From positions 1 to 64,000 of the forward strand of contig JAJDAN010000078.1 in NCBI GenBank assembly GCA_029261855.1: a stretch of 64,000 nt of DNA, read 5' to 3'. Shown piece by piece: positions 44,465-55,478 of this stretch (positions within the stretch are counted from its first letter, which is position 1; each line of letters starts with the position of its first letter). Position numbers and translations under genes: made by a program. The notes under the pieces are model-generated. The model was given only the letters and a program-made list of their open reading frames with translations. It was not told where the DNA came from and did not search any database. The DNA is from Deltaproteobacteria bacterium. Its GTDB lineage: Bacteria; Myxococcota_A; UBA9160; UBA4427.

Positions 44465-44858
44465 GCCAGCTTCGAAGCGTGCGCGCGGGTCGACATGCGT
44501 CGCGTTGAATCAAGAAGCGTGCCACGTCGCGGCCCGCGCGTGCGGCGGCCGGTCCGGGTCGAGGGCCGCACAGCTGGGTCGCGACGACTCGATCGCGCGT
44601 TGTACACGCGGGGGTCGACCTGTCGCGTTGCGAGGCACGGATGCCCGGGCACTGGGCAGAGCGCGACACGCGTGCGCATGCAGCGACCGATGGGTGCGTG
44701 CGCACCGTCGCCCGGCGGTGCCGCAACCGGCGCACTTCGTCTCGCGGCGACGAGGATCGCGGCTTGGCATGGGGGTTGCTCTGGACCCATGGACGCAGCG
44801 AGAGCGGATCGAACGCGAACGCAGGCTGACATCGCAAACATCAACGGAGGACGTGCGG
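44465..44858. promoter_or_regulatory. 394-bp divergent nitrate-locus regulatory region
   Basis: Gene-free stretch between the dmsBC-like gene (minus) and the narK-type transporter (plus). It holds the sigma-54 promoter at 44764-44780 and, just upstream, inverted repeats GGTGCG-TG-CGCACC (44693-44706) and GCACCG-N8-CGGTGC (44702-44721). These could be activator sites of NtrC type, but their half-site spacing does not fit the NtrC consensus. No promoter for the leftward genes is recognisable. Confidence 0.55.
44764..44780 (+). promoter_or_regulatory. Sigma-54 (RpoN) -24/-12 promoter of the nitrate transporter
   Basis: TTGGCATGGGGGTTGCT matches the consensus YTGGCACGRNNNTTGCW at all informative positions except one (T for C). 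GG and GC are separated by the required 10 bp. Transcription would start near 44792, about 67 nt before the GTG start at 44859. Such promoters need an enhancer-binding activator such as NtrC. Confidence 0.8.
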
Positions 44859-46346
44859 GTGGCGGGTGCTGGACTCAACTTGATCGACTGGAAGGACGAC
44901 CGGATCCGGACCCTTCACTTCGCGTGGTTCGCGTTCTTCCTGACATTCGTGGTCTGGTTCGCGCACGCACCGCTGCTCGCACACATCCGCGAGAGCCTGT
45001 CCCTCAGCGACGCCCAGGTGAAGGCGCTGCTGATCCTGAACGTCGCCCTCACGATCCCGGCGCGCATCTGTATCGGGATCCTGGTCGATCGCTTCGGGCC
45101 GCGACGGATCTACACGCTGCTCCTGATGGCGAGCGGGCTGCTTTGCTTCGGGTTCGCATTGGCGAACAGCTTCGAGCAGCTGGCACTCGCCCGCTTTGCC
45201 CTGGGCTTCGTGGGCGCCGGCTTCGTCATCGGGATCCGGCTGGTCAGCGAGTGGTTCCCGGCGAGGCAGGTGGGTCTGGCCGAGGGCGTCTATGGGGGCT
45301 GGGGGAACTTCGGGTCGGCGGCCGCCGCCATGACCCTGCCCGCGGCTGCCTTGTTCTTCGGGGGAGAGTTCTTCGGCCGGGAGGACGGCTGGCGCTGGGC
45401 CATCGCCGCGACGGGCGTCCTCTCGCTGCTCTACGGCGTGGTGTTCTTTCGCAAGGTTCGCGACACGCCGAAGGGCTCGACCTACTTCAAGCCCAAGAAG
45501 AGCGGCGGTCTCGAGGTGACCAGCAAGCGCGACTTCGTCTTCTACCTCGTCATGAACGTGCCCCTCTACGGGGCCCTGGCGATCTTGACCTGGCGCCTTT
45601 CGCCCGCCAACGTCGGGCTGCTGTCCGAGGGCGTCTGTCTCGCGGTCTACGTGGGGCTGGTCGGGCTCTTCGCGTTCCAATGCCACCGCATCTTCCTCGT
45701 CAACCGCGAAATGCTGCGCGACGGTGTCCCGGAGCTGTACCGCTACAAGTTCAAGCAGGTGGCGGTTCTCGACGTCGCCTACGCGGTCACCTTCGGGTCC
45801 GAGCTGGCGGTGGTGTCGATGCTGCCACTCTTCTTCCTCGACACCTTCGAGTCCCTCGACCCGGTCACTGCGGGGCTGGCGGCTTCGGGTTACGCGTTCA
45901 TGAACCTGATGGCGCGCCCCGGCGGCGGCTGGCTTTCGGATCGTTTCGGTCGGCGCAAGACGCTCTCGATCCTGATCCTGTGCCTGGCCCTGGGCTACGT
46001 CGGGATGGCGCAGATCAGCGCCGCCTGGCCCCTCGCCCTGGCGGTGATGACCATGATGGGTTGCTCGTTCTTCGTGCAGGCGGGGGAGGGCGCGGTCTTC
46101 GCGATGGTGCCGCTGGTGCAGCGTCGCATGACGGGGCAGATCGCGGGCATGGCCGGGGCATACGGCAACGTAGGTGCGGTGCTGTTCCTGACCGTGCTGT
46201 CCTTCGTCGGCTACGCGACCTTCTTCATGGTGATCGCGGCGAGCGCCGCGATTGCGTTCGTGGCCGTACAGTTCCTGGAAGAGCCGCGGGGCCACGTGGC
46301 AGAGATCAACGAGGACGGCAGCGTGGAGCTGATCGAGGTGGGTTGA
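44859..46346 (+). CDS. narK: Nitrate/nitrite transporter, NarK/NasA major facilitator family
   Basis: 495-residue membrane protein with about 12 transmembrane helices and a long loop in the middle (about 195-290). The two nitrate-signature regions are recognisable: [19 protein letters not shown] in the first half and [20 protein letters not shown] in the second. The MFS loop motif [11 protein letters not shown] and its second-half counterpart [11 protein letters not shown] are present. The GTG at 44859 was chosen because GGAGG lies 8 nt before it; GTG at 44853 would have only 2 nt spacing. Its stop overlaps the next gene's start (TGATG). Expression is probably sigma-54 dependent, hence nitrogen regulated. 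Confidence 0.92.
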   Translation: MAGAGLNLIDWKDDRIRTLHFAWFAFFLTFVVWFAHAPLLAHIRESLSLSDAQVKALLILNVALTIPARICIGILVDRFGPRRIYTLLLMASGLLCFGFALANSFEQLALARFALGFVGAGFVIGIRLVSEWFPARQVGLAEGVYGGWGNFGSAAAAMTLPAAALFFGGEFFGREDGWRWAIAATGVLSLLYGVVFFRKVRDTPKGSTYFKPKKSGGLEVTSKRDFVFYLVMNVPLYGALAILTWRLSPANVGLLSEGVCLAVYVGLVGLFAFQCHRIFLVNREMLRDGVPELYRYKFKQVAVLDVAYAVTFGSELAVVSMLPLFFLDTFESLDPVTAGLAASGYAFMNLMARPGGGWLSDRFGRRKTLSILILCLALGYVGMAQISAAWPLALAVMTMMGCSFFVQAGEGAVFAMVPLVQRRMTGQIAGMAGAYGNVGAVLFLTVLSFVGYATFFMVIAASAAIAFVAVQFLEEPRGHVAEINEDGSVELIEVG

Positions 46347-48106
46347 TGGCAGCTGCCGAGACGACGCTGTTGCCCCAGACGGGGGGACTCGGGATTCGCG
46401 CCGGTCAGGCCAGTCAGACGGGCGCGCGAGAGGCCAACGAAGACTGCATGGGCCTGCGCATCCCGGAAGAGCCGCTGCTCACCTTGAAGGGTGCCGCGGC
46501 GGTGATCGCGGACGGGGTGAGCAGCGCCGAGGCCGGACGGGAGGCGAGCGAGAGCTGCGTCCAGAGCTTTCTTTCGGACTACTTCTCGACGCCGGACTCC
46601 TGGACGGTCCGGACTTCCGCGCAGAAGGTCCTGACCGCCCTCAACCGCTGGCTCTACAGCCAGGGGCAGCACCTGCTCGAGGCGCACCGCGGCTACGTCA
46701 GCACCCTCTCGATCCTGGTGCTCAAGTCGCGGACCGCGCATCTCGTGCACGTGGGGGACACGCGCATCTACCGGGTTCGAGACGGACGCCTCGAGCAACT
46801 GACCCGCGACCACGCCACGCAGCTGCGCGAAGGCGCTGCCATGCTGACCCGGGCCATGGGCATGGACGTCAAGCTCGAGCTCGACTACCGGGCCCTCGAC
46901 CTGGCCCCGGGCGACGTCTTCTTCCTCAGCACCGACGGGGTGCACGACTACGTGCCGTCCGATCTGCTCGCAGTACGCATCGGGTCGGGGTTGCTCGCCG
47001 GTCGCGCTCTCGAGTCGATCTGTCGCGACCTGTGCGCGCTGGCGGCGTCGCGGAACAGCCCGGACAACCTGACCTGCCAGCTGCTGGTAGTGGATTCGCT
47101 GCCCGGGGAGGACGCAGACGAGCTGCATCGCCGGCTCACCCAGCTGCCGTTCCCACCGCCCCTCGACGCGGGCACCGTGATGGACGGCTATCGCGTCGAG
47201 GCCGAGATCCACGCCAGCGCCCGCAGTCAGCTCTACCGGGTGACCGAGCTCGCGTCGGGTGCGACGCGCGTGATGAAGACGCCGTCGCTCAACTTCGAGG
47301 ACGACCCCGCCTATCTCGAGCGTTTCGTGATGGAGCCCTGGATCGCGAGACGGGTCGCGGGCCCCAACGTCGTGCCGGTGGTCGACCCGGCGAGCCCACC
47401 CACGACGCTCTACTACCTGATGGAGTGGGTAGAAGGCGAGACGCTCGCGGCCTGGATCCAGCGCGAGTCACCCGGCGACATCGCGAGCGCGCTCGCCTGG
47501 GTCGACCAGCTTGCCACCGGTCTCCGCTGCTTCCACCGGCGTGAGACGCTCCACCAGGACCTCAAGCCCGACAACGTACTGCTGGGCGCGGACGGCGTGG
47601 CGCGGATCGTGGACTTCGGGTCCTGCTACGTCGCTGGCGTGCACGAGATCGCGGTTCCGCTCGAGCGCGACGGCATCCTCGGAACCGCTCCCTACACGGC
47701 GCCGGAGCTACGGCTGGGGCGCGGGGCGGGTCTGCGGTCCGAGCAGTTCTCCCTGGGCATCCTGGTCTACGAGATGCTCACGGGCGCACATCCGTACGGC
47801 GAAGCGTTGTCCGACCTGCATTCGACCCGGGGCCTCGACCGGCTGCGCTACCAGCCCAGCTACCACCATCATCCGATGATCCCGGTGTGGATGGACGCGG
47901 CGATCCGCAGGGCGGTGCAACCGGACCCGGCGAAGCGCTACGACGAGATCTCCGAATTTCTCTACGACCTCCACCATCCGAACCCCGTCTATCTGAACGA
48001 GACGCCGCGGCCGCTGATCGAGCGTGAACCGGTGCGCTTCTGGAAGGGAGTCGCAGGGCTGCTGGCCGCTGCGCTGGCGGTTGCGATCGGGTTCCTGGTC
48101 CGCTGA
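46346..48106 (+). CDS. Bifunctional PP2C-type phosphatase and serine/threonine protein kinase
   Basis: 586 residues. Residues 1-260 are a PP2C phosphatase with metal-binding acids in ANEDCMG (D33), VIADGVSS (D56), LSTDGVHDY (D197) and DNLT (D240). Residues 280-540 are a protein kinase: ATP lysine in TRVMKTP (K311), catalytic loop HQDLKPDNVLL (D405, HQD instead of HRD) and DFG at 423-425. One C-terminal membrane helix (GVAGLLAAALAVAIGFLVR) anchors it. It overlaps the nitrate transporter gene by 1 bp. A comparable phosphatase-kinase gene sits beside nasA-type transporters in Pseudomonas, so a role in controlling nitrate uptake or assimilation is likely. Confidence 0.9.
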   Translation: MAAAETTLLPQTGGLGIRAGQASQTGAREANEDCMGLRIPEEPLLTLKGAAAVIADGVSSAEAGREASESCVQSFLSDYFSTPDSWTVRTSAQKVLTALNRWLYSQGQHLLEAHRGYVSTLSILVLKSRTAHLVHVGDTRIYRVRDGRLEQLTRDHATQLREGAAMLTRAMGMDVKLELDYRALDLAPGDVFFLSTDGVHDYVPSDLLAVRIGSGLLAGRALESICRDLCALAASRNSPDNLTCQLLVVDSLPGEDADELHRRLTQLPFPPPLDAGTVMDGYRVEAEIHASARSQLYRVTELASGATRVMKTPSLNFEDDPAYLERFVMEPWIARRVAGPNVVPVVDPASPPTTLYYLMEWVEGETLAAWIQRESPGDIASALAWVDQLATGLRCFHRRETLHQDLKPDNVLLGADGVARIVDFGSCYVAGVHEIAVPLERDGILGTAPYTAPELRLGRGAGLRSEQFSLGILVYEMLTGAHPYGEALSDLHSTRGLDRLRYQPSYHHHPMIPVWMDAAIRRAVQPDPAKRYDEISEFLYDLHHPNPVYLNETPRPLIEREPVRFWKGVAGLLAAALAVAIGFLVR

Positions 48107-48107
48107 A

Positions 48108-48144
48108 CGAGAACGGCCCCGCGCCGAAGCTGCGGGGCCGTTCT
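48108..48144. terminator. Strong hairpin between converging genes
   Basis: A perfect 14-bp stem (GAGAACGGCCCCGC at 48108-48121 and its complement at 48131-48144) with a 9-nt loop begins 2 nt after the kinase stop. No T-run follows, but position and stability suit a terminator, perhaps acting on both strands since the zinc-ribbon gene converges from the right. Confidence 0.7.
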
Positions 48145-48226
48145 CTAGAGATGCTGGCGGCGCCTCGCGCCTTGCGAGGGGGATAGCGAACCCGGGCCAC
48201 CTGGATCCCGTCAAGCGGTCTTGCCG

Positions 48227-48724
48227 TTAGCGGCGCTGCTCCCGGAGACCGCTGGCCTCCCACTCCTTCGAGAGCTGCTGCAGCTTGCGCGAGAACTCTT
48301 CGAAGGGGTCGTCGAAGGAGAGGATGATCTCGGTGGTGCGCGGGATGTCGTCGCCGTTGATCAGGCCGCGGTAGCGGTTCAGGTTGGCGAGGATGGCTTC
48401 CGCCACCTTCAGCGCGCGCTTCTCGGTCTTGATCAGCGGCGACTGCAGCGTGTAGACGTTGTTGCGGCCCCAGAGGCTCTCGTCCCGAACGATCGCGATC
48501 TCGCGGTAGACGCCGTTGATCGGATCGAAGTTGTACTCGACCCGGACCTCCTTGAAGATGTCCGAGTTGCCGGTGTAGAAGCCACGCTCCTTCTCCACCT
48601 TCCCGAGCTGACGACAGCGCGGGCAATAGAAGGTGTCGCCATGATTGAGTAGGAAGACGCCCTTGGCGTAGTCCTCGCAATCCGTGTTCTCGCAGTATCC
48701 GACGCCGCGCTTCATGCTGGCCAT
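48227..48724 (-). CDS. Zinc-ribbon protein of unknown function
   Basis: 165 residues. An N-terminal zinc ribbon is formed by CENTDC and CPRC (residues about 11-40). The rest (about 45-165) is a mixed alpha/beta domain without recognisable family motifs (VRVEYNFDPINGVYREIAIVRDE, TEIILSFDDPFEEFSRKLQQL). There is no signal peptide or membrane helix. An ATG at 48724 (MASMKRG) with AGGAGG 11 nt before it is used; ATG at 48715 is an alternative. The upstream 452 bp are gene-free. A nucleic-acid or protein-binding role is possible from the ribbon alone, nothing firmer. Confidence 0.75.
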   Translation of the reverse strand: MASMKRGVGYCENTDCEDYAKGVFLLNHGDTFYCPRCRQLGKVEKERGFYTGNSDIFKEVRVEYNFDPINGVYREIAIVRDESLWGRNNVYTLQSPLIKTEKRALKVAEAILANLNRYRGLINGDDIPRTTEIILSFDDPFEEFSRKLQQLSKEWEASGLREQRR

Positions 48725-49176
48725 CCCTACGGATGCCTCCTGTCTTCCAACCTTACTCGGAATGGCTCTCGGGGGAGAGCCCTGGCTGTTCGTGCTGCTT
48801 GCCGTTGCTGGCTGGGTCCAACAGGAAGCAAGCGACATGCCATGGAAACCGAGTTTGCGCCGAACCGGATGGAGGGCGCCCGGTTGTCTGGGGGTTCTGC
48901 ACACTCCCTGCTCGTCTACGAGACCGGTGTTGCTCGTGGTCAGGCCGGGGCCTGGGGGATGAAATGGGGATGTTGGGAAGCGGACTACCGCCGTGGGTCA
49001 CGTGCGAAGGGTCCGCGCAATCTTTTGCAGATGCCGGGGGTTGGGGGTGTCTTCGAAAGTGATTTCGCGGGTTGTCGCGGGGGCTTTCGAGCAGCTGGTG
49101 GAGACCGGAATTCCCACGTAGTCACCGATACTTACGTCGCAAGCGCCCCGTATACTGCGCCTGCCTGAAAGGCCTG
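48725..49176. other. 452-bp gene-free stretch with a possible leftward promoter
   Basis: No credible gene, tRNA or known RNA motif was found. It is less GC-rich than its neighbours in places. On the minus strand TTGACA (49175-49180) lies upstream of an imperfect -10 (around 49149-49156, TATAC), spacing 18-20 bp. If used, it would give a leader of about 420 nt before the zinc-ribbon gene, or an independent small RNA. A small hairpin CGAAA-gtga-TTTCG occurs near 49060. Confidence 0.35.
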
Positions 49177-49305
49177 TCAACCGTTATTTGATTCTTGAGT
49201 CCCGACGAGTGTTTTTCGTTCGCGCGCACGCGAACGCAGCAGGTGAAAGGCGTAGAGACCGAGGGTCAGACCGGTGATTCCGTACGCGGCAATGACGTAG
49301 CTCAC
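49177..49305 (-). CDS. ccmD: Heme exporter subunit CcmD
   Basis: 42-residue single-helix protein. VIAAYGITGLTLGLYAFHLL forms one membrane span and is followed by basic RSRARERK, which is the CcmD pattern. CcmD joins the CcmABC complex and helps release heme-loaded CcmE. It is too short for a standard gene cut-off. The GTG at 49305 is preceded by GGGAGGAG and overlaps the ccmC stop by 4 bp, as usual for this operon. Confidence 0.85.
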   Translation of the reverse strand: MSYVIAAYGITGLTLGLYAFHLLRSRARERKTLVGTQESNNG

Positions 49306-50012
49306 GCGATCTCCTCCCGTGCTCGCGCCATGGGATCCGCGCGTTTCGCGAGCCCCAGGGCTCTCAGGTTCTCGAGTTCCCATCGCGCCAGCACGAACCA
49401 CCAGAACGCCACGAACAGGGTCAGGTTGCCCATCAGGAAGGGCAGGCCCATTCCCTCTCCGAGACTGCCCCGCTCGAGATTCTCCGGGTGCATGCCGCGC
49501 CCGCCGAAGATCTCGATCACGAAGTAGTTGAGCGGGATCAGCGCGATGCCCACGAGGCCGTAGACCGCCGCGAAGCGCGCGGTGCGCGCGCCGCCTTCGC
49601 TGAAGCTCCGCAGCAGCAGGTAGGCGAGGTAGACGAACCAGAGCAGCAGGGTCACCGTCAGGCGCGGGTCCCACGACCACCACTTGCCCCAGGTCCCCTT
49701 GGCCCAGATCGGGCCGGTCACGATCATCAACGTGCAGAAGATGACCCCGACCTCGGCGCCCGCGATCGCGAGCCGGTCCCACTTCTCGTCTGCCCGCCAC
49801 AGGTACAGACCGCCGCAGACCGCCGTGACGACGAAACCCAGGTAGGCGCCGTACGCGAGCGGTGGGTGGACGTAGAGGATCTTCTGGATGACGCCCTGCA
49901 CGCTGTCGATGGGCGCGTTCGCGACCGTGTAGACGTAGGTGACCAGCAGGATGCCGAGCAGTGCGCCCGAAACGGTTCGCAGGCGGGAAGCAATGGGGCC
50001 GAGGCCGTTCAT
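49302..50012 (-). CDS. ccmC: Heme exporter protein CcmC
   Basis: 236 residues with six membrane helices. The tryptophan-rich heme-handling motif WGKWWSWDPRLT and the external histidines (YVHPPLAYGAY; GMHPEN near residue 184) are present. CcmC loads heme onto CcmE. Its stop overlaps ccmD, and ccmB precedes it by 27 bp. Length and motifs are normal for the family. Confidence 0.94.
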   Translation of the reverse strand: MNGLGPIASRLRTVSGALLGILLVTYVYTVANAPIDSVQGVIQKILYVHPPLAYGAYLGFVVTAVCGGLYLWRADEKWDRLAIAGAEVGVIFCTLMIVTGPIWAKGTWGKWWSWDPRLTVTLLLWFVYLAYLLLRSFSEGGARTARFAAVYGLVGIALIPLNYFVIEIFGGRGMHPENLERGSLGEGMGLPFLMGNLTLFVAFWWFVLARWELENLRALGLAKRADPMARAREEIA

Positions 50013-50039
50013 GTGGGAGAACCCTGTTTTTCCGACGAT

Positions 50040-50705
50040 CTATTCGTCGAGGACGTAGTCGAAACCGATGAAGCAGATGATCCAGTAGATGCCGTCGACC
50101 ACCAACAGCAACTGCACCGAAGCGAAGCTGGGTCCGCCGTCGCGCAAGACCTCGGCGGTGCCCTCGACGGCACCCGCCAGCACCGGGAACAGCGCGGGGA
50201 GCAGCAGGATCGGCAACAGCACCTCACGGAAACGCGTGCGGACGGCCATCGCGGACAGCAGGGTGCCGACCGGCGCGATGCCGAGGGTGCCGAGGGCGAA
50301 GACGCCGGCGAGCGGGAGAGCAGACGCCGCCAGATCGATGTCGAAGACCAGCCCGAAGGCCGCCGCCGCCAGGCCCTGGACGAGGAACAGCAGCAGGGCG
50401 TTCGCCACCGCCTTGCCGGCGAAGACCCAGCCGCGGTCTGCGGGGATCAGCGCGAGCCCCGCCAGCGCATCGTTCTCGAGTTCCATGGCGAACGCACGGT
50501 TCAGACCGATGAGCGCGGCGAACACGAAGACGACCCACAGCAGGCCAGGGGTGTGCACGGCGATGTCCGGGCCTGTGCCTTCCGGCAGCGCGAAGTGGTA
50601 GACGATCACCACGAGCAGCGAGAACACCAGCATCGCGACGACCCGGTCCCGGGACCGCCACTCGGTGATCAGGTCCTTCCACAGGATGGCCGCGAGCACC
50701 CTCAC
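50040..50705 (-). CDS. ccmB: Heme exporter membrane subunit CcmB
   Basis: 221 residues with about six membrane helices, starting MRVLAAILWKDLITEWRSRDRV, the usual cytoplasmic N-terminus of CcmB. The central GLNRAFAMELENDALAGLALIPADRGWVFAGKA matches the family's conserved loop that contacts the ATPase. It is the permease of the CcmAB ABC transporter that powers heme release from CcmE. It overlaps ccmA by 4 bp. Confidence 0.92.
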   Translation of the reverse strand: MRVLAAILWKDLITEWRSRDRVVAMLVFSLLVVIVYHFALPEGTGPDIAVHTPGLLWVVFVFAALIGLNRAFAMELENDALAGLALIPADRGWVFAGKAVANALLLFLVQGLAAAAFGLVFDIDLAASALPLAGVFALGTLGIAPVGTLLSAMAVRTRFREVLLPILLLPALFPVLAGAVEGTAEVLRDGGPSFASVQLLLVVDGIYWIICFIGFDYVLDE

Positions 50706-51484
50706 GCGGACGGTCCCGCCGTCGTGCCGCCAGCGTCACCGGGGACGGGCGGCAGGGACGCATCCAGTGCGCGGGCGTAGGCGTCCTCGAGAGCGTCCCT
50801 ACCCAGCTCGCCCGCGCTCGCGGTGTGCGCGACGCGTCCCGCCAGCAGCACGATGGCCCGGTCGGCGATCTCGCTGGCGCGCGCCAGGTCGTGACTCACG
50901 AGCACCACCAGGCGCCCTTCGTCGCGCAGCGCCCGCAGGCGCAGCGAAAGCCGGTCGCCCGCCCTCCGGTCGAGGCCGCTGAAGGGCTCGTCCAGCAGCA
51001 CGACTCCAGGGTCGTGGACCAGGGCGCGTGAGATCGACAGACGTTGCGACATGCCGCGCGAGAAGGTGCCCGCACGTCGATCCGCGACGGTCGCGAGACC
51101 TTCGTCGGCGAGCAGGGCGTCCGCGCGCCCTTGCGGGTCGGCGATGCCGTGGAGTCTTCCGTGGAAGATCAGGTTTTCGCGCGCGCTCAGCTCGGGGTAG
51201 AGCAGCGTGGCGTGGCCGGCGAAGCCGACTCCGGCACGAGCCGCTCTGCGACCCCGCCCGGGTGCTGCAGCGCCTGCGCGCGTCACCGTCAGTTCACCCG
51301 AGGTCGCCTGGGCAAGGCCTGCCAGGATCCGGAGCAGGGTGGACTTGCCTGCGCCATTCGGCCCCAGGACCGCCAGCGCGTGGCCTCCCTCGATGTCGAC
51401 GTCGACGCCGTCGAGTGCCGTCACCGGCCCGAATCGCTTGACGAGCGAGCGGGCGACGAGACGGGTGGCCGCTGCCGGGCTCAC
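50702..51484 (-). CDS. ccmA: Heme exporter ATPase CcmA
   Basis: 260-residue ABC ATPase: Walker A GPNGAGKST, signature SRGMSQRLSISRAL (a variant of LSGGQ with SRGMSQR, as in CcmA proteins), Walker B VVLLDEPFSGLD and switch His in VLVSHD. It drives the CcmABCD complex. The start overlaps the preceding zinc-ribbon membrane protein gene by 4 bp and the end overlaps ccmB by 4 bp, so the whole set is translationally coupled. Confidence 0.93.
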   Translation of the reverse strand: MSPAAATRLVARSLVKRFGPVTALDGVDVDIEGGHALAVLGPNGAGKSTLLRILAGLAQATSGELTVTRAGAAAPGRGRRAARAGVGFAGHATLLYPELSARENLIFHGRLHGIADPQGRADALLADEGLATVADRRAGTFSRGMSQRLSISRALVHDPGVVLLDEPFSGLDRRAGDRLSLRLRALRDEGRLVVLVSHDLARASEIADRAIVLLAGRVAHTASAGELGRDALEDAYARALDASLPPVPGDAGGTTAGPSA

Positions 51485-53417
51485 CCGGCGGGCTCACCGG
51501 AATGCGGGAGCGAGTCGAGCGATCCGCCGCAGTGCGAGCAGAAGCGCCACGCCGGGTCGACGGCCCCCCCACACCCGGGACAGAAGCGAGCGACGGGCTC
51601 GGTGGTCTGCTCCGGCGATGATGCCGGCGCCGGGATCGCTGCCAGCGCCGGGGCGTCTGCCGCCTCGGTTCCGGGGGACGTCGCCGGAGCATTCGCCTGC
51701 TCGACTCGCATCAGCTCGACGGCCCGGGCCCACAGGTCCTGGCGCGTCCGCTCGTAGTCGGACTCGGCCACCTTGCCGGTCTCGAAGTCGTGCTCGAGGT
51801 CGCGGATCGTGGCGTAGACCAGATCGCGTTCGTGTGCCGGACCGTGCCGGTCGTCGGCCTCCCTGCCGCGTGCGGCCCGCGTCGTGCGCAGGGGCGCCAT
51901 CACGAACAGCAGCACGAGGGCCCCCGAACCCAGCACGAACAGCGCCGCGGCCGCTGAGGAGGGAGCTCGGGCGTCGAGCGGCACGAAGCGGACCGACACG
52001 ATCTCGTCGGGTCGCACCTCGAAGGCCTCACGCAGCATCCAGGTGCGCGTGCCCATGGCCTGGGGGCGCAGCCGGTGCAGGCGGTCGCTCTCGATCACGA
52101 GCCCGGTGTCGGCGGCGCGCAGCTGCAGGGCAGGGACCGTCGCGGGGAAGCGCAGGTCCAGGGTGGTACCGTCGGGGTTCGCGGGCAGCCGGTAGCGGAA
52201 CGCGAAGTCATGGGCCCCGGGGCCGAGCGGCCCGATGACCTCGATGCCCTGGTCGACGCTCACAACACCCAGGCGCGCGGCGTCGACCGACAGACCCGAC
52301 AGCTCCGCGCGCAGGGGTAGCTCGAAGCGCAGCAGGGGGTTGTCCGGGGTCCCCGCCACGTGTGCGCCGGGCTCGACTTCGATGCGCTGGGTCTGGGTCA
52401 CCTCGAGGACCGTGTCGTCGAGCTCCACCGACACCTCCGCGCGACCGAGGCGCAGGGCGTCGGGATCGCCGGTGGTCTCCGGCACGCTGATCGTGAGCGT
52501 GATGCTGCCGCCTGCAGTCAGTGCGTCGCCTTCGAGCAGCTGGTGCAGAACGCCGTCGATCTCGCGGGGAGTCGCTTCGCGCAAGGTTTCGGACGCGACT
52601 TCGGGCCCGTCCGGCGGGATCAGGATGCGGACCTGCCCGGTGCCGCGGGGGAAGCGGGCTTCGACCTGGACGCTCGGGCTACCCGGTGCGACCGGGACCT
52701 GGTAGCCGAAGCGGATCTCCTGCTCGCCGGCGTATACCGGGCCCCAGTAGAGGATGCGCCCGTCCCGCTCCTCGAAGGCGCCGGTGTCGTTGAAGACACC
52801 GGTCTGGAAGTCGATGGCGTCAGTGGGCAGGGCGGCTTCGAAGGGTGCGCGCGCGCTGCCGCGCGCCGCCTCGGGGACGAGAATGGGCGCAGCCCCGTCG
52901 TTCACGACGGTGTGGACTTCCTCGATCGCGAGCCGCGAGCCCAGGGCCTGTACCCGGATGCTGCTGTCTTGAATGCGAGTCCCCGCGCTGTCGGCGGTGG
53001 GTTGCTGGACCGGGATCGCGAGGTCGATCTCCGTCTGCCCCGAGACGAAGCCGGTGCGTTCTCCGTAGGGAACGCCGGCGTAGCGCACGCCCACGAGGTA
53101 GACGATGGTCGGGTCGCTCGAGACGGCCTCGAACGCGAAGCTCCCGTCCGGCGCAGTTCGGGTGCTGCCGATCCCGGGCGTTCCGTCGGGTTGCAGCGCG
53201 TACAAGGCGACCGTCAGGTCCCCGGTGGCCGTCGGGTTCTCGGGGTCGACGACGACGCCCCGCACCACGCCGTGGCCCCCAGGTAGCGACGACGGACCCG
53301 TGGTGGGCGTCGTCGGATGCGGGTTCTGTTGGGCCGACGCGACTGTGCCGAGTGTCGCGAATCCGGACGCCGCGAACAGCAGGGCGAGTGCCGCGAGGCC
53401 GCGCAGGACGTCTCGCT

Positions 53418-53421
<4 letters not shown>
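51481..53421 (-). CDS. Secreted/membrane protein with carboxypeptidase-regulatory-like domain and C-terminal zinc ribbon, in the ccm operon
   Basis: 646 residues. A signal peptide (about 1-31) is followed by a carboxypeptidase-regulatory-like beta-sandwich (VVRGVVVDPENPTATGDLTV... about 50-140) and long beta-rich repeats. A membrane helix (about residues 525-550) leads to the cytoplasmic motif VYATIRDLEHDFETGKVAESDYERTRQDL, shared with CcmI-like and similar membrane proteins. The end is a double CxxC zinc ribbon (FCPGCGG and FCSHCGG). It is flanked by ccmF and ccmA with 4-bp overlaps on both sides, so a role in cytochrome c maturation is likely, perhaps holding apocytochromes. The exact function is not established. 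Confidence 0.8.
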
Positions 53422-55382
<1,961 letters not shown>

Positions 55383-55478
55383 GAGGTCTCCGGTGCGGGT
55401 TGGATCGGGGCGCGGGACTGCGGGGCCTGGGATGCCGCGGCAAGCAGCGCGGTCAGCACAGGGCTCGTTTCGTGCCTG

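Noticed and set aside
48780-49060. Small plus-strand frames in the gene-free stretch (for example 48733-49062)
   Set aside because: No ribosome-binding site, no family similarity and composition like random translation.
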